Positions 52,162-62,600 of a DNA stretch of 64,000 nucleotides are shown one piece after another (within the stretch, counting starts at the first letter, position 1; each line of letters starts with the position of its first letter). This DNA is from Longimicrobiales bacterium. GTDB lineage: Bacteria > Gemmatimonadota > Gemmatimonadetes > Longimicrobiales > Gaopeijiaceae. The translations under genes were made by a program, and so were the position numbers. Under the pieces are notes generated by a model, which saw only the letters and a list, made by a program, of their open reading frames with translations, was not told the DNA's origin and ran no database searches. The DNA lies in the NCBI GenBank assembly GCA_028278645.1, contig JANQDZ010000014.1, positions 1-64,000 on the forward strand, given 5' to 3'.

Positions 52162-55140
52162 ATGGCCGTCCCCCAGAAACCCGATTTCATCGATGGATTA
52201 AGCGGCCGCACAGGGAGTCTGCAGGACCTCATGCGGTTCCGGGTCCAGAACATCCTCTTTGTGTCGAGCCTCTATGAATCTTTCATCATGTCGGAGGACG
52301 GCCAGCTCAATGAGCTTATTCTCACCAAGTTCCTGGATCTGAACCTGAGCCAAGCTCCCAACCTGACTCGGGTGCCCAGCGGGGCCGAGGCGCTGGAATT
52401 GGCCCGACGACAGCACTTCGACGTGATTATCACGAGTCTCCAACTGGGGGACATGAACGCGGTTCAACTCGTTCGCCAGGTCCGGGATGCCGGCCTCGGG
52501 TTGCCCGTCCTCGTTCTCGCGTATGACCATCGGGAGCTCAAGGACTTCGAGGGCCGTCACGGGTTCTCAGAGTTGGACCAGGTTTTTATCTGGCAGGGGG
52601 ACGCCAGGGTCCTCCTGGCCATGGTCAAGCTCTGGGAAGACCACGTGAACGTGGAGTTCGACTCTAAGCTGGGAGTCCCCGTCCTATTGGTGGTGGAAGA
52701 CAGCGTCCGGTTCTACTCCTCGTTCCTCCCGGTCATCTACTCGGAGGTGATGAAACTCTCCCAGAGCGTGTTTTCCGAAGGGGTGAATCTCTATCAGCGA
52801 CTACTGAGAATGCGGGCCCGGCCGAAAATCCTTTTGGCCGCGGATTTCCAGGAAGCCCTGGAATATTTCAACACCTTTCAGGCCAACGTCATGGGCGTGA
52901 TCTCCGATGTGCAGTTCCCCATGAAGGCGGGCGCGGAGAGCTCTGCTTCGGCCGGCCTTGACCTGGCGGAACGGATCAAAGAAGCGCGGCCGGACATTCC
53001 CATCCTCCTCCAGTCCAGCAACCCCAAGTTCAGGGGCCCGGCCGAACGAGTGGCCTCCGGCTTCCTCCTCAAGGGTTCCCCGGAGATGCTCGATGAGATT
53101 CGTCAGTACCTCACCGACCACTCCTTTTTCGGAGATTTCGTGTTTCGCATGGACGACAACGGGGAGGAAGTGGACCGGGCCAGCGACCTCCGATCGCTCC
53201 TGGAGAAGCTGGAGACGGTGCCCGTGGAGAGCATCGGCTTCCATGCGACCAAGCACGACTTCTCGAGTTGGCTTCGAGCCCGTGGGGAATTCGCTCTTGC
53301 TTACCGCCTCCGGCCCAGGCAGGTCTCGGATTACGAATCGTTAGAAGAACTCCGCCAAGACCTCATTCACTCAATCGGCGCCTATAGACGGGAGCAAAGC
53401 CGGAGCACGGTCGCCGACTACGATCCCGAAGTCCTTTCCTATGCCGGCGGGATAATGAGGATTGGCGGGGGATCCATCGGAGGAAAGGGGCGGGGGCTGG
53501 CTTTCGCCACGCGACTGGTCGACCGGTTCGCTTTGGAGAACCGCTTTCCGGGAGTGCGGATTTTTGTGCCGCCGGCGGTGATTCTGGGCACGGACGTTTT
53601 CAACGAATTCCTGGATGGAAACGGCCTCCGTTCCCTCTCCCTCAGATCCGAGGACGAAGGCGAGATGGCGAGACGCTTCGCCGAGGCCAGGTTCCCCTGG
53701 TCGGCCCGGCAGCAGCTCGCTTCTTTCCTCTTCGCCAACTCTCATCCCTTGGCTGTTCGCTCTTCGAGTCTCCTGGAAGATTCTCCGTACCAACCGTTCG
53801 CGGGCATCTTCGAAACCTTGATGCTCTCCAACGATCACCCGGATCCGGCGGTGCGGTTGGAGGAGCTGATCCAGGCCATCAAGACGGTCTACGCTTCCAC
53901 GTTCTCACGCCACTCCAAGACTTTCCTCGAGGCCACGCCCTATCGACTTGAAGAGGAGGCCATGGCGGTGATCGTCCAGAAGCTGGTCGGGACCGATCGG
54001 GACGGCCTCTTCTATCCTGATCTTTCTGGGGTGGCCCGCTCCTACAACTACTACCCCACCGCTCCCATGACCTCGGCCGACGGGATCGCTGCCGTGGCTC
54101 TGGGCCTGGGGAAAACCGTGGTAGAGGGATCCCCCTGTTTCCGATTTTGCCCTTCCTATCCGCGGCACAACGTGGAGTTCTCCACCGTCGAAGACATGGT
54201 GAACAACTCCCAGAGGGAGTTCTGGGCGCTGCGGTCGGGGACGGGGCAGGAGGCGCGGGGGGGTAAAGATGACGGGCGCTTGGCTCAGATGCCGCTGAGC
54301 GTTGCTGAGGAGCACGGCGTCTTGAAGTGGGTGGGATCCACCTTCTCGCCAGCGAACAACACTGTGTATGACGGTCTCTCCCGGGAAGGTATTCGCCTGG
54401 TGAGCATGGCCCCCATACTAAAACTGGACATGTTCCCGCTGGCAGAGATCCTGAGCGACCTTTTGGATGTGGGAGCGGCCGGGACCAGCTCGCCCGTGGA
54501 GATCGAATTCGCGGTCAATCTCAACACCCCTCCCGACCAACCGAAGGAGTTCGCATTCCTACAGTTGCGACCCCTTTCCTCGAACAGGGAATTGGACGCC
54601 ATCGAAACCGAGGAGGTCCCACCGGAAGGATTGATTTGTGAGAGTCCATCGGCCCTGGGGCACGGGCACCTGGACGAGATCTTCGACGTGGTCGTGGTCG
54701 ACAAGAACCGCTTCGAGCGGGCGCAAAGTCAGGAATGCGCCCTGGCTGTTTCTCAGTTCAACCGCAGACTCTCTCAGGCGGACCGACCGTACGTGCTGAT
54801 TGGCGTGGGTCGATGGGGTTCGACCCATTCCTGGCTGGGGATCCCCGTCCGTTGGGCCGACATCTCCGGCGCACAGGTCATCGTCGAGGCCGGGTTCAAG
54901 GACTTCCGGGTCACACCGTCACAGGGGACCCACTTTTTCCAGAACCTTACCTCTCTGAACATCGGATACTTCACCGTGAATCAGGAAATGGGGGAAGGAT
55001 TCGTGGACTGGGACTGGCTGTCCAAACGCCCTGCGGTGGATGAGATCGGCCCTGTCCGTCACGTCCGGTTCGATGAGCCTGTCGTCGTCGCCATGAACGG
55101 GATAACCCAGCACGGGATCATCCGAAAGCCAGAAGTATGA
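52162..55140 (+). CDS. Receiver-domain fused to PEP/pyruvate-binding (PPDK N-terminal) domain protein
   Basis: 992 residues. A degenerate receiver occupies about 28-160: the phospho-Asp place is S92 in IITSLQLGDM. A second, canonical-looking receiver spans about 171-320, with E179-D180, D249 (VISDVQFP) and K304. From about 430 comes a PPDK/PEP-synthase ATP-grasp domain (GGGSIGGKGRGLAFATRLV, then LAVRSSSLLEDSPYQPFAGIFET and EEEAMAVIVQKLVG, the nucleotide blocks). The central swivelling His domain and the PEP-binding barrel of full enzymes are missing, so it is not a complete PEP synthase. It starts with AGGAG before ATG, after the dehydrogenase terminator. Its role may be a phosphotransfer-linked regulator; function is unknown. 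Confidence 0.75.
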   Translation: MAVPQKPDFIDGLSGRTGSLQDLMRFRVQNILFVSSLYESFIMSEDGQLNELILTKFLDLNLSQAPNLTRVPSGAEALELARRQHFDVIITSLQLGDMNAVQLVRQVRDAGLGLPVLVLAYDHRELKDFEGRHGFSELDQVFIWQGDARVLLAMVKLWEDHVNVEFDSKLGVPVLLVVEDSVRFYSSFLPVIYSEVMKLSQSVFSEGVNLYQRLLRMRARPKILLAADFQEALEYFNTFQANVMGVISDVQFPMKAGAESSASAGLDLAERIKEARPDIPILLQSSNPKFRGPAERVASGFLLKGSPEMLDEIRQYLTDHSFFGDFVFRMDDNGEEVDRASDLRSLLEKLETVPVESIGFHATKHDFSSWLRARGEFALAYRLRPRQVSDYESLEELRQDLIHSIGAYRREQSRSTVADYDPEVLSYAGGIMRIGGGSIGGKGRGLAFATRLVDRFALENRFPGVRIFVPPAVILGTDVFNEFLDGNGLRSLSLRSEDEGEMARRFAEARFPWSARQQLASFLFANSHPLAVRSSSLLEDSPYQPFAGIFETLMLSNDHPDPAVRLEELIQAIKTVYASTFSRHSKTFLEATPYRLEEEAMAVIVQKLVGTDRDGLFYPDLSGVARSYNYYPTAPMTSADGIAAVALGLGKTVVEGSPCFRFCPSYPRHNVEFSTVEDMVNNSQREFWALRSGTGQEARGGKDDGRLAQMPLSVAEEHGVLKWVGSTFSPANNTVYDGLSREGIRLVSMAPILKLDMFPLAEILSDLLDVGAAGTSSPVEIEFAVNLNTPPDQPKEFAFLQLRPLSSNRELDAIETEEVPPEGLICESPSALGHGHLDEIFDVVVVDKNRFERAQSQECALAVSQFNRRLSQADRPYVLIGVGRWGSTHSWLGIPVRWADISGAQVIVEAGFKDFRVTPSQGTHFFQNLTSLNIGYFTVNQEMGEGFVDWDWLSKRPAVDEIGPVRHVRFDEPVVVAMNGITQHGIIRKPEV

Positions 55141-55900
55141 TTAGTGAGAGGGTGTTGGTGACCACCAACGTCCAACCGATTCGCTTGAGATATCTCGGGT
55201 GAACTCGCCGCGTTGAGAGAGTTAGGACCACCAGACCAGGCGGGACCAGGGCCAACGCCGGCCCTTTCACGTTGGCCTCCCCGCCGATCAAGGCTGCTCC
55301 GCAGAGGAGGAGGGTGACAACGGCGGCGAATGGGGATCCCCACCGTGTCCATCGACTCCGTTTTGCACCTTTGTGCACGGCTTTGATGGCGTGGACCTCC
55401 AGCGTCCCCAGGAAGTAGCTGCCCCACCACACGGATGCTGCACCCAGGACCGTTCCCGTCGCAGCACCCGATGTCGCCCCCAGCGGGAATACCAGAGCGG
55501 CAAAAACCGTGATCACCAGGATTTCGCCAGCCAGGGATTTCTGCTTTCCCAGAACCACCAAAGGGACCAGGGGGAGCAGGGGGAGAAGGGGAAAGGCCAA
55601 ATCCGGCCAGAGGACGCCGCCTGCGGCCGATACCCCCACCGCACCGGCGGCCAGGCCCACGACCGAGAGGAGGACCGTCCTGGTCCAAGCCCGGCCAGCC
55701 TCTTCGCCCTGGAGGCGGGCTCCCCGCAGGCCCGAGAGTATGGCGACGGGCTCGTGGACCAGGAACAAGGCGCATGCCGCCGCGGCGACCGCCCACGTCG
55801 CTAGCGTCGGGGGAGCCAGGGCCAACCCTGAAATCAAAGGGAAAGCCAGTTCGGCGTACGCGCCGTGTTCCCGGGGTAGGAGGGATCGGGATGACTTCAT
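55118..55900 (-). CDS. YwiC-like family membrane protein
   Basis: 260 residues with about seven membrane helices. The conserved N-terminus is LLPREHGAYAELAFPLISGLAL, the signature PREHGA of YwiC-like proteins, which are of unknown function. The C-terminus has RYLKRIGWTLVVTNTLSLIILLAFG. It lies 41 bases after the lysine transaminase on the same strand, so both are probably co-transcribed, and its end overlaps the convergent receiver/PPDK gene by 23 bases. Confidence 0.72.
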   Translation of the reverse strand: MKSSRSLLPREHGAYAELAFPLISGLALAPPTLATWAVAAAACALFLVHEPVAILSGLRGARLQGEEAGRAWTRTVLLSVVGLAAGAVGVSAAGGVLWPDLAFPLLPLLPLVPLVVLGKQKSLAGEILVITVFAALVFPLGATSGAATGTVLGAASVWWGSYFLGTLEVHAIKAVHKGAKRSRWTRWGSPFAAVVTLLLCGAALIGGEANVKGPALALVPPGLVVLTLSTRRVHPRYLKRIGWTLVVTNTLSLIILLAFG

Positions 55901-55941
55901 AGGGCTCCGCAGGTTTTCTAGCTGGTTCGGTTCCCGGGTCT

Positions 55942-57252
55942 TCAGATAAGCCCCAGAACCGCCCTAAGTGTTCCCACCGCACGGTCCGCTTGATCCTTCG
56001 AGAAGATCAGCGGAGGGCGGAACCTCAAGGAGTTTGGACCGCAGGAAAGGGCTGCCAGGCCCCGGGTCCAACACTCGGTTCGGATCCGGTCCCGCAGGTC
56101 CCCGTTTGGCAGGTCCAGGGCCAGGAACAGCCCCCGGCCCCGAACGTTCGTGACGGCTGGGAAATCCTCCGCCAGGGCCTTAAGTCCGCGTTTCATATGA
56201 GCCCCCACAGCCGCTGCGTTTCCCACCAGGTCATCCTCGGCCATGATCTCCAGGTACCGGGCACACCGGACCATGTCCGTCAAGTTCCCTCCCCAGGTCG
56301 AGTTGAGCCGGCTCGGAACTTTGAAGGCGTTGGTGGCCAGGTCGTCGACCCTTGTCGTGCTCATCATCCCGCAGACCTGCGTCTTCTTCCCGAAGGCAAT
56401 GATGTCAGGGGTGACGCCCAGTTGCTGGTAGGCCCACATGGTTCCCGTGGCTCCCAGGCCGGTTTGCACTTCATCGAAGATGAGCAGGGCCCCGAATCGA
56501 TCGGCGTACTCTCGGAGGCGCCCAAAAAACTCCGGCCGAAAGTGGTGATCCCCACCTTCGCCCTGGATGGGCTCGATTAGGATCCCGGCGATTCCATCGG
56601 GATCCCGGGCGAAGGCTTCCTCGATCTCGGCGCAGGCCTTCGCCTCTTTCGCGGCAACCCGATCCTCATCCATGGGAAAGTCTATGAATGGGCTTGTGAT
56701 CCGCGGCCAGTCGAACTTCGGGAAGTCGCGGGTTTTTGTCGGGTCCGTGTTCGTGACGGAGAGGGTGTACCCACTCCTACCATGGAATGCGTCCTCAAAA
56801 TGGAGGATTTTGTCTCCCCCTCCATCGATCCCCACCTCTCGGTTCTTCTGAGCTTTCCAGTCGAATGCGGCTTTCATGGCGTTCTCGACGGCAAGGGCAC
56901 CACCTGCCACAAAAAAAAGGTACCGGAACTCGGGTGGGGCGGCATACTTACGGAAGGTTCTCACAAAACCGGCATATTGCCTGGAGTAGATGTCTGAATT
57001 CGCCGGGTTGGAAAGGGCGGCAGTCATGAGGCTCTTCCGGAACCCGGGGTCGTCCATTTTGGGATGGTTGTGGCCTACGGGGAGGGTGGCAAAGTATCCG
57101 TAACAATCCAGGTATTCCTTGCCCTCGAGGGCGTCGACGATGATGGCTCCATGGGACTTTTCCAGGTCGATGACGACGTGGAAACCGTCCACCAAGATGT
57201 TCTCTTTCAGGACGGCGAACACCTGATCGACTGGCACTGTGACTTCGGGCAT
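55942..57252 (-). CDS. lat: L-lysine 6-transaminase
   Basis: 436 residues, class III aminotransferase. FHVVIDLEKSHGAIIVDALEGKEYLDCYGYFATLPVGHNHPKM near the start and GGALAVENAMKAAFDWKAQKNRE are typical of lysine epsilon-aminotransferases. The PLP lysine is in IAFGKKTQVCG, and LLIFDEVQTGLGATGTMWAYQ gives the PLP-contact Asp. It transfers the 6-amino group of lysine to 2-oxoglutarate to yield aminoadipate semialdehyde. The ATG at 57252 has GGAGAG upstream; the frame runs further 5' without conserved sequence. Together with the ALDH7 enzyme at 38672-40225 it forms a lysine-to-aminoadipate route. Confidence 0.87.
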   Translation of the reverse strand: MPEVTVPVDQVFAVLKENILVDGFHVVIDLEKSHGAIIVDALEGKEYLDCYGYFATLPVGHNHPKMDDPGFRKSLMTAALSNPANSDIYSRQYAGFVRTFRKYAAPPEFRYLFFVAGGALAVENAMKAAFDWKAQKNREVGIDGGGDKILHFEDAFHGRSGYTLSVTNTDPTKTRDFPKFDWPRITSPFIDFPMDEDRVAAKEAKACAEIEEAFARDPDGIAGILIEPIQGEGGDHHFRPEFFGRLREYADRFGALLIFDEVQTGLGATGTMWAYQQLGVTPDIIAFGKKTQVCGMMSTTRVDDLATNAFKVPSRLNSTWGGNLTDMVRCARYLEIMAEDDLVGNAAAVGAHMKRGLKALAEDFPAVTNVRGRGLFLALDLPNGDLRDRIRTECWTRGLAALSCGPNSLRFRPPLIFSKDQADRAVGTLRAVLGLI

Positions 57253-57545
57253 GTTTCTCTCCAATCTGTTGAAAAGGGGCAACGGCCGAGCGCGAGGGAG
57301 CCCAAGCCGCGGAGAGGTTGGCCTGCCCGGGGAAAGACACCGGGGAAAAACCGAGGATTGTCGGGGTATCTCTAACCCGGTCAGGCCGCCCGAAGGTTGG
57401 GCGGGGCGAAGATGCCGGGTCGGGTGTTTCGAGGAAGCTTGGTAGGCATGGCACCAACCTAGGAACGGGGCCCACCCCTGTCCATGAGATTCGGGTTTGC
57501 CGAGAAACAACGGATTGGTCAAAAGAACGGAGGTGTTCACCAGGA

Positions 57546-58463
57546 ATGCCGGAGCTGCCTGAGGTCGAGCTCTATCTTCACGCCCTTCGATCCCGGATCC
57601 AGGGAGAGGTCCTGGGAGATGTGCGGCTCCGCTCTCCCTCCCTCCTTCGCACTTTTGACCCACCGGTGTCATCCCTCATCGGGAGGAGGATCCAAGGCCT
57701 CGAGCGGGTGGGGAAGAGGATCGTGTGGCAACTGGAAGGAAACCTATTCGCCGTTTTCCACCTCATGGTCACGGGGCGGTTCAAATGGAGGCCTCCCCAA
57801 GCACCGGTTCCCAAGAAGAGGGCTCACGGCGCCTTCGACTTCGATGCCGGCACCCTCCTCCTCACGGAAGCAGGGACGAAGAAAAAGGCCAGCTTGCATG
57901 TTGTCCGGGGGCGGGAGGAGCTGGAGGCGTTGGATCCGGGAGGCGTGGAACCACTCAGGACCGATCTTGAAGGATTCCGTGGGGCCTTACTACGGGAGAA
58001 CCGGACCCTGAAGAGAGCCCTCACCGATCCGCGCCTCCTAAGTGGAATCGGAAATGCGCATTCCGACGAGATTCTCCTCTATGCCGGGCTTTCCCCGGTT
58101 CGGAGAACCCACCAGCTGAATGACGAAGAGATCGAGCGGCTCTTCCAGGTCACGGTCCGGTCTCTGAGAGAGTGGGTGGAGCGGCTCAGGCGGGAGGCAG
58201 GGGACTCCTTTCCTGAAAAGGTCACCGCCTTCCATCCTGAAATGGCGGCCCACGGGAAGTACGGCTCTCCGTGCCCGGCCTGCGGCACCACCATCCAGAG
58301 GATCGTTTACGCGAGTCGGGAGACCAACTACTGCCCGGCCTGCCAAACGGGGGGGAAACTCCTGGCCGACCGATCTCTCTCCCGGCTTCTCAGGGAGGAT
58401 TGGCCTCGTACCCTGGAGGAGCTGGAGGAGGCCACCAGGGCACGACGGGTTGAGGGAAAATGA
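57546..58463 (+). CDS. Fpg/Nei family DNA glycosylase
   Basis: 305 residues. The catalytic N-terminus PELPEVELYLHAL gives the nucleophilic Pro and Glu. A helix-two-turn-helix region (LLSGIGNAHSDEILLYAGLSP) and a C-terminal zinc finger with CPACGTT and CPACQTGG (four Cys) follow. The enzyme removes oxidised purines or pyrimidines and cuts the abasic site. Length is slightly greater than the usual 270-290. ATG 57546 is chosen by the MPELPE motif; the frame extends upstream for 76 codons through the divergent promoter region. It is divergent from the lysine transaminase. Confidence 0.88.
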   Translation: MPELPEVELYLHALRSRIQGEVLGDVRLRSPSLLRTFDPPVSSLIGRRIQGLERVGKRIVWQLEGNLFAVFHLMVTGRFKWRPPQAPVPKKRAHGAFDFDAGTLLLTEAGTKKKASLHVVRGREELEALDPGGVEPLRTDLEGFRGALLRENRTLKRALTDPRLLSGIGNAHSDEILLYAGLSPVRRTHQLNDEEIERLFQVTVRSLREWVERLRREAGDSFPEKVTAFHPEMAAHGKYGSPCPACGTTIQRIVYASRETNYCPACQTGGKLLADRSLSRLLREDWPRTLEELEEATRARRVEGK

Positions 58464-58471
58464 ACGGGGGT

Positions 58472-59623
58472 CTAGGGCCGGGTTCCCTCCAGGTACTCCT
58501 CAAAAATAGCTGCCACCTGATTCACGATAGGTGATGCGGGCCCTGAAATGTTCACCACCCCGGCCACGACGAGGTCGTGCTCAGGGACGATGATAAGGAG
58601 TGTGGTTCCTCCCACCGACCCCCCGGAATGTCCCAGCGTGATGTCTCCGTCATCCTGGGTTCCGGTTCTCCACCCAATTCCGTAGTTGGTCGACTCTCCG
58701 TTCCTGAGGGTTTGCGCCGTCTGGAGTTCACGTAGCGTCTCGGCCTCGAGAAATCCTGGGGCCATATGGGCTTGGGCGAACCGGACCAGGTCCTCGGGGG
58801 TGGAAAGGAATCCCCCCCCGGCCCACTTGTAGCTGTTGTCTACATATGGGGCGTTGACGATGCCACCGTCAGGCCCGTGTTCATAGAACTCCGTCCGATG
58901 GGCGACGATGGAGTCATTGTGGTCAGCCAGGGTGTGCCGAAGCCCCAATGGCTCGAAGACCTCGTCCCTCATGAAAGCCAGGAACTCGGTCCCGGACGCA
59001 CCCTCCATCACGGCGCTCAGCAGGTTCCACCCATAGCTGGAGTAGGAGTAGTTGGTCTCTGGCTCGAACATGAGCGTGTCTTCGGCGAAGATCTCCAACC
59101 CAGCATCCACCGTCCGGTAGTTCCGGGAGGAAAGCATCTCCATGCCCCTGTAGTGGCGGATGCCGGCCGTGTGACCCCCCAGCTGCCGGGTGGTGATGGG
59201 CCAACGCTTCTCCGGGAAGTCCGGGACGTATGTTTGAACCGGGGCGTCCAGATCCAGTTGGCCTCGCTCAATGAGGAGTCCGACGCCTGAGGCTGTGATG
59301 GTTTTGGACACGCTCCCGATGCGAAACTTCGTCAGCGTGGTGACGGGCACCCCGTTTTCAATGCTCGCCCAGCCAAATCCTTCCGACCACACGACCTCGT
59401 CGCCAATCCCCACGGCAACGGAAGCGCCGGGCACACCCTCGGCTTCCATGATTTCCACAATCAGTGCCCTGGAGGTTTCGATGGGGCCGCGGTAGTCGTC
59501 ACCGGAATGGGCCTCAGCCAGTCGAAGCTGTTGGGCTGCCGACGAGCCAGGCATGAGAAGGGGGCCAGCCAGGAGGCCCGCAAGGAGGCCAAGGGCCGGA
59601 AAGGTCTTAGTGCTCCGAGTCAT
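58472..59623 (-). CDS. Secreted serine hydrolase, beta-lactamase class C family
   Basis: 383 residues. A signal peptide ends in GSSAAQQ (about residue 31). S104-V-S-K107 is the SxxK motif, YSSYGWNLL holds the YxN-type motif with Ser in place of Asn, and HSGGSVGG near residue 340 is the third motif. The region around 160 (GGHTAGIRHYRG) is typical of the esterase-like group. It probably acts as an esterase or peptidase outside the cytoplasm. It is convergent with the DNA glycosylase gene; PurL lies 55 bases upstream on the same strand. Confidence 0.82.
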   Translation of the reverse strand: MTRSTKTFPALGLLAGLLAGPLLMPGSSAAQQLRLAEAHSGDDYRGPIETSRALIVEIMEAEGVPGASVAVGIGDEVVWSEGFGWASIENGVPVTTLTKFRIGSVSKTITASGVGLLIERGQLDLDAPVQTYVPDFPEKRWPITTRQLGGHTAGIRHYRGMEMLSSRNYRTVDAGLEIFAEDTLMFEPETNYSYSSYGWNLLSAVMEGASGTEFLAFMRDEVFEPLGLRHTLADHNDSIVAHRTEFYEHGPDGGIVNAPYVDNSYKWAGGGFLSTPEDLVRFAQAHMAPGFLEAETLRELQTAQTLRNGESTNYGIGWRTGTQDDGDITLGHSGGSVGGTTLLIIVPEHDLVVAGVVNISGPASPIVNQVAAIFEEYLEGTRP

Positions 59624-59678
59624 TTGGTCTTCCGAGTTGTAGGGCAGGGTCTTCCTTCAATCGTTCACCTCACCGCCA

Positions 59679-62600
59679 TTATTCACACCATTCTCGGGCG
59701 TTTTGGAAGATTTTGAGCCAGGGTGAAGCCGTTGTTTGGCCCTTCCACTCCTCCGGGATCCATCCCCACTGCCAGCTGAGGAAGGACCGTTCCGGGTGGG
59801 GCATGATGGCCAGGTGTCGGCCGTCGACCGATGTCAAAGCAGCGATACCCTTCGGAGACCCGTTTGGGTTCATTGGATATTCGGTTGTAGGATTCCCCTG
59901 GTCGTCCACGAACCGAACCGGCGCCAGTCCCTGCTCCAGCACCCGGTCCTGGATTTCCCGATCCGGGAAGTATGCTCTCCCTTCCCCGTGGGCCACCCAG
60001 ATGCCCAGAGTCGCACCTGCCATCTCTCGCAACATGATCGACGGGCTCTCCATGACGCGGACCGTAGCGAACCGGGACTCAAAACGCCCCGAAGAGTTCT
60101 GGATGAATCGGGGTTGGACCCGGGTTTCGATACCGCTCCACGGCACCCATCCCAGAAGAGCAGATAGCTGGCAACCGTTACAGATCCCTAGCGAGAAGGT
60201 GTCGTCGCGATCGTGGAATTCTCTGAACTGTTCCAGGAGGTCCGGGTTGAACCGGATGACTCCCGCCCACCCCTTGGCCGAGTCGAGGACGTCGGCGTAA
60301 GCAAACCCTCCTGGGAATCCGAGGCCCCGGAAAGAGTCCAGCCGGATCCGGCCTGTCAGTAGGTCGGACATGGAGACGTCCCAGACCTCGAACCCGGCCA
60401 AATGGAAGGCGGAGCTCATCTCCCGATCCGAATTCGACCCCTCTTCCCGGACTACAGCCACCTTCGGCCTCTCGGCTTGGGCGAGGACCTCCTGAGGCGT
60501 GTGGGAAACCGTGTAAGGGACGGTAAACGTCGGCCCGCTCCTGGCATGGAGTCCTCGCCTTTCTTCTTCCACGTGATCCGGGTCTGCCTGGAGCCGGTCC
60601 AGCTGGTAACTCGTCTCCTCCCAAACGTCCCTCAACTCGGTCATCGCCTCGTCCAGAACCAGGTGATCCCCCACCTGGATCCTGATCTGAGGTTCGGCCA
60701 CGGTGGTCCCGATGGTGGGGCAGGGGACTCCCACCGACCAGAACGCTTCACGGACCCGGTCACCCTCTTCCGCTGGTGCCTCGAACACCAAACCCAGTTC
60801 CTCCGAAAAGAGGAGGGGAAGGGGAGCGGCGGGGTGGAGTTGATCCGAACCGGATCCCAGGCCTTCCAGCTGAACTTCGATCCCGCAGTTTCCTGCAAAC
60901 GCCATCTCCAGGAGGGTCGTGATGAGGCCTCCGTCGCTCCGGTCGTGCCCTGCAGTAATGACCCGATCGTCGATGAGAGACTGGATGGTTTCGAATGCAC
61001 CCTTCAGGAGAGTGGGATCCTCTAGGTCGGGGGAGCTCTCACCCACCTGTCCGAAGACGTGGGCCAGGGCCGAGGCGCCCAGTCGGTTCCGGCCGCTCCC
61101 GAGATCCACGAAGAAGATCTCGCCCCTACCGGGGAGTTTGAGATCCGGGGTGACGGTCTTCGTGATATCCGGGCAGGTAGCGTAGGCTGACACCACCAGG
61201 GAACCCGGGGCTTTTACCGTTTCTTCTCCTCCGTCGGCGGTGGGGGCCAGCGCCGCCATGGAGAGAGAGTCCTTTCCCCCGTCCACCGCGATGCCCAGCT
61301 CCTCCATGACCTGGGCCATGGCTACGGCAGCATCGTGCAGAGCGGCGCCCTCTCCGGGGAGTTTTGCCGCCCACATCCAGTTACCGGAGCATTTGACGTG
61401 CTCAAGAGCGCTGACCTTGGCCCAGACCAGGTTCGTCAGCGCCTCACCCACCGTGACCCTGGCCATGGACAGGGGGTCCAGGAGCCCCTTGATGGGCTGT
61501 TCCCCGATGGCTGTGGCGCCTCCGGTGACGCCAAAATGACTCTGGGCGATGACCGCGACATCGGCCACGGTGAGCTGAAGCGGGCCGGCACATTGCTGGC
61601 GGGCCACCAGGCCGCTCACGCACCGATCCACCTTGTTGGTGAGGAACCGCTTCGAGCCCACCGAGAGGAGCCGTAGTACTCGATCCAACGCATCCCTGAA
61701 TTCCAGGTCGGGGGGAAGATCCAGGGCCTCTACCTCCGGCTGGATCCTCTCCAACTCGAAGGTCTTCTGCGGCATGGCACCCAGGACGTGGTCCAGGTCC
61801 ATGTTCACCGGGGTGGAGTCGGTCCTCGCGTCGTAGAGGACGATCCGGCCGTCCCCGGTGATGCGACCCACAAAGGCCACTGGGACTTTTTCACGATCAC
61901 AGAGGGATTGGAAGAGGTCCTGACTTTCGGGCTTGATCAGGAGGGCATCATTCTCCTGATACTCGGCTCCCCAGATCTCCATGACGGAGAGGGTGTCGTC
62001 CCCCACCGGAATGGACCGGACATCGATCTGGGCCCCGGCAGGCTCAACGATCTCCTTGAGGACGTTGCAGTTTCCCCCGGCGCCCTGGTCGTGGATGCTG
62101 ATGATGGGATTGTTCTCGCCCATCTCCACGCAGGCCCGGATGACCCGGTTCACCTTCTGCTCCATTTCTGCGTCGCCGCGCTGGACAGCGTTGAAGTCCA
62201 GCTCCTCGACGTTTTCGCCCTGCACCATGCTCGAGGCGGCTCCTCCGCCCATCCCGATTCGGTAGGCTGGCCCTCCCAACTTCACAACCAACATCCCCAC
62301 CTCGGGTTGGCCTTTTTCCCTGTGCCTGGCATCCATCTGCCCGATCCCGCCGGAGAACATGATGGGCTTGATCCACTCCCGCCGTTCCCCGTTGGGGAGC
62401 CGCAGCCCGAATGACCGGGTGTACCCCTGGATCACGGGCTCACCGAATTTGTTCCCGTAGTCGGAGGCGCCATCGGACGCCTCGATCTCGATCGCCAGGG
62501 CAGAAGCCAGATTGGTCGGATAACGGAAGCCAGGGTCTTCCCAGGGAAGGGAATAGCCGGGGATTTGAAGGTTGCCCACGCAGTAGGCTGCGGTCCCGGC

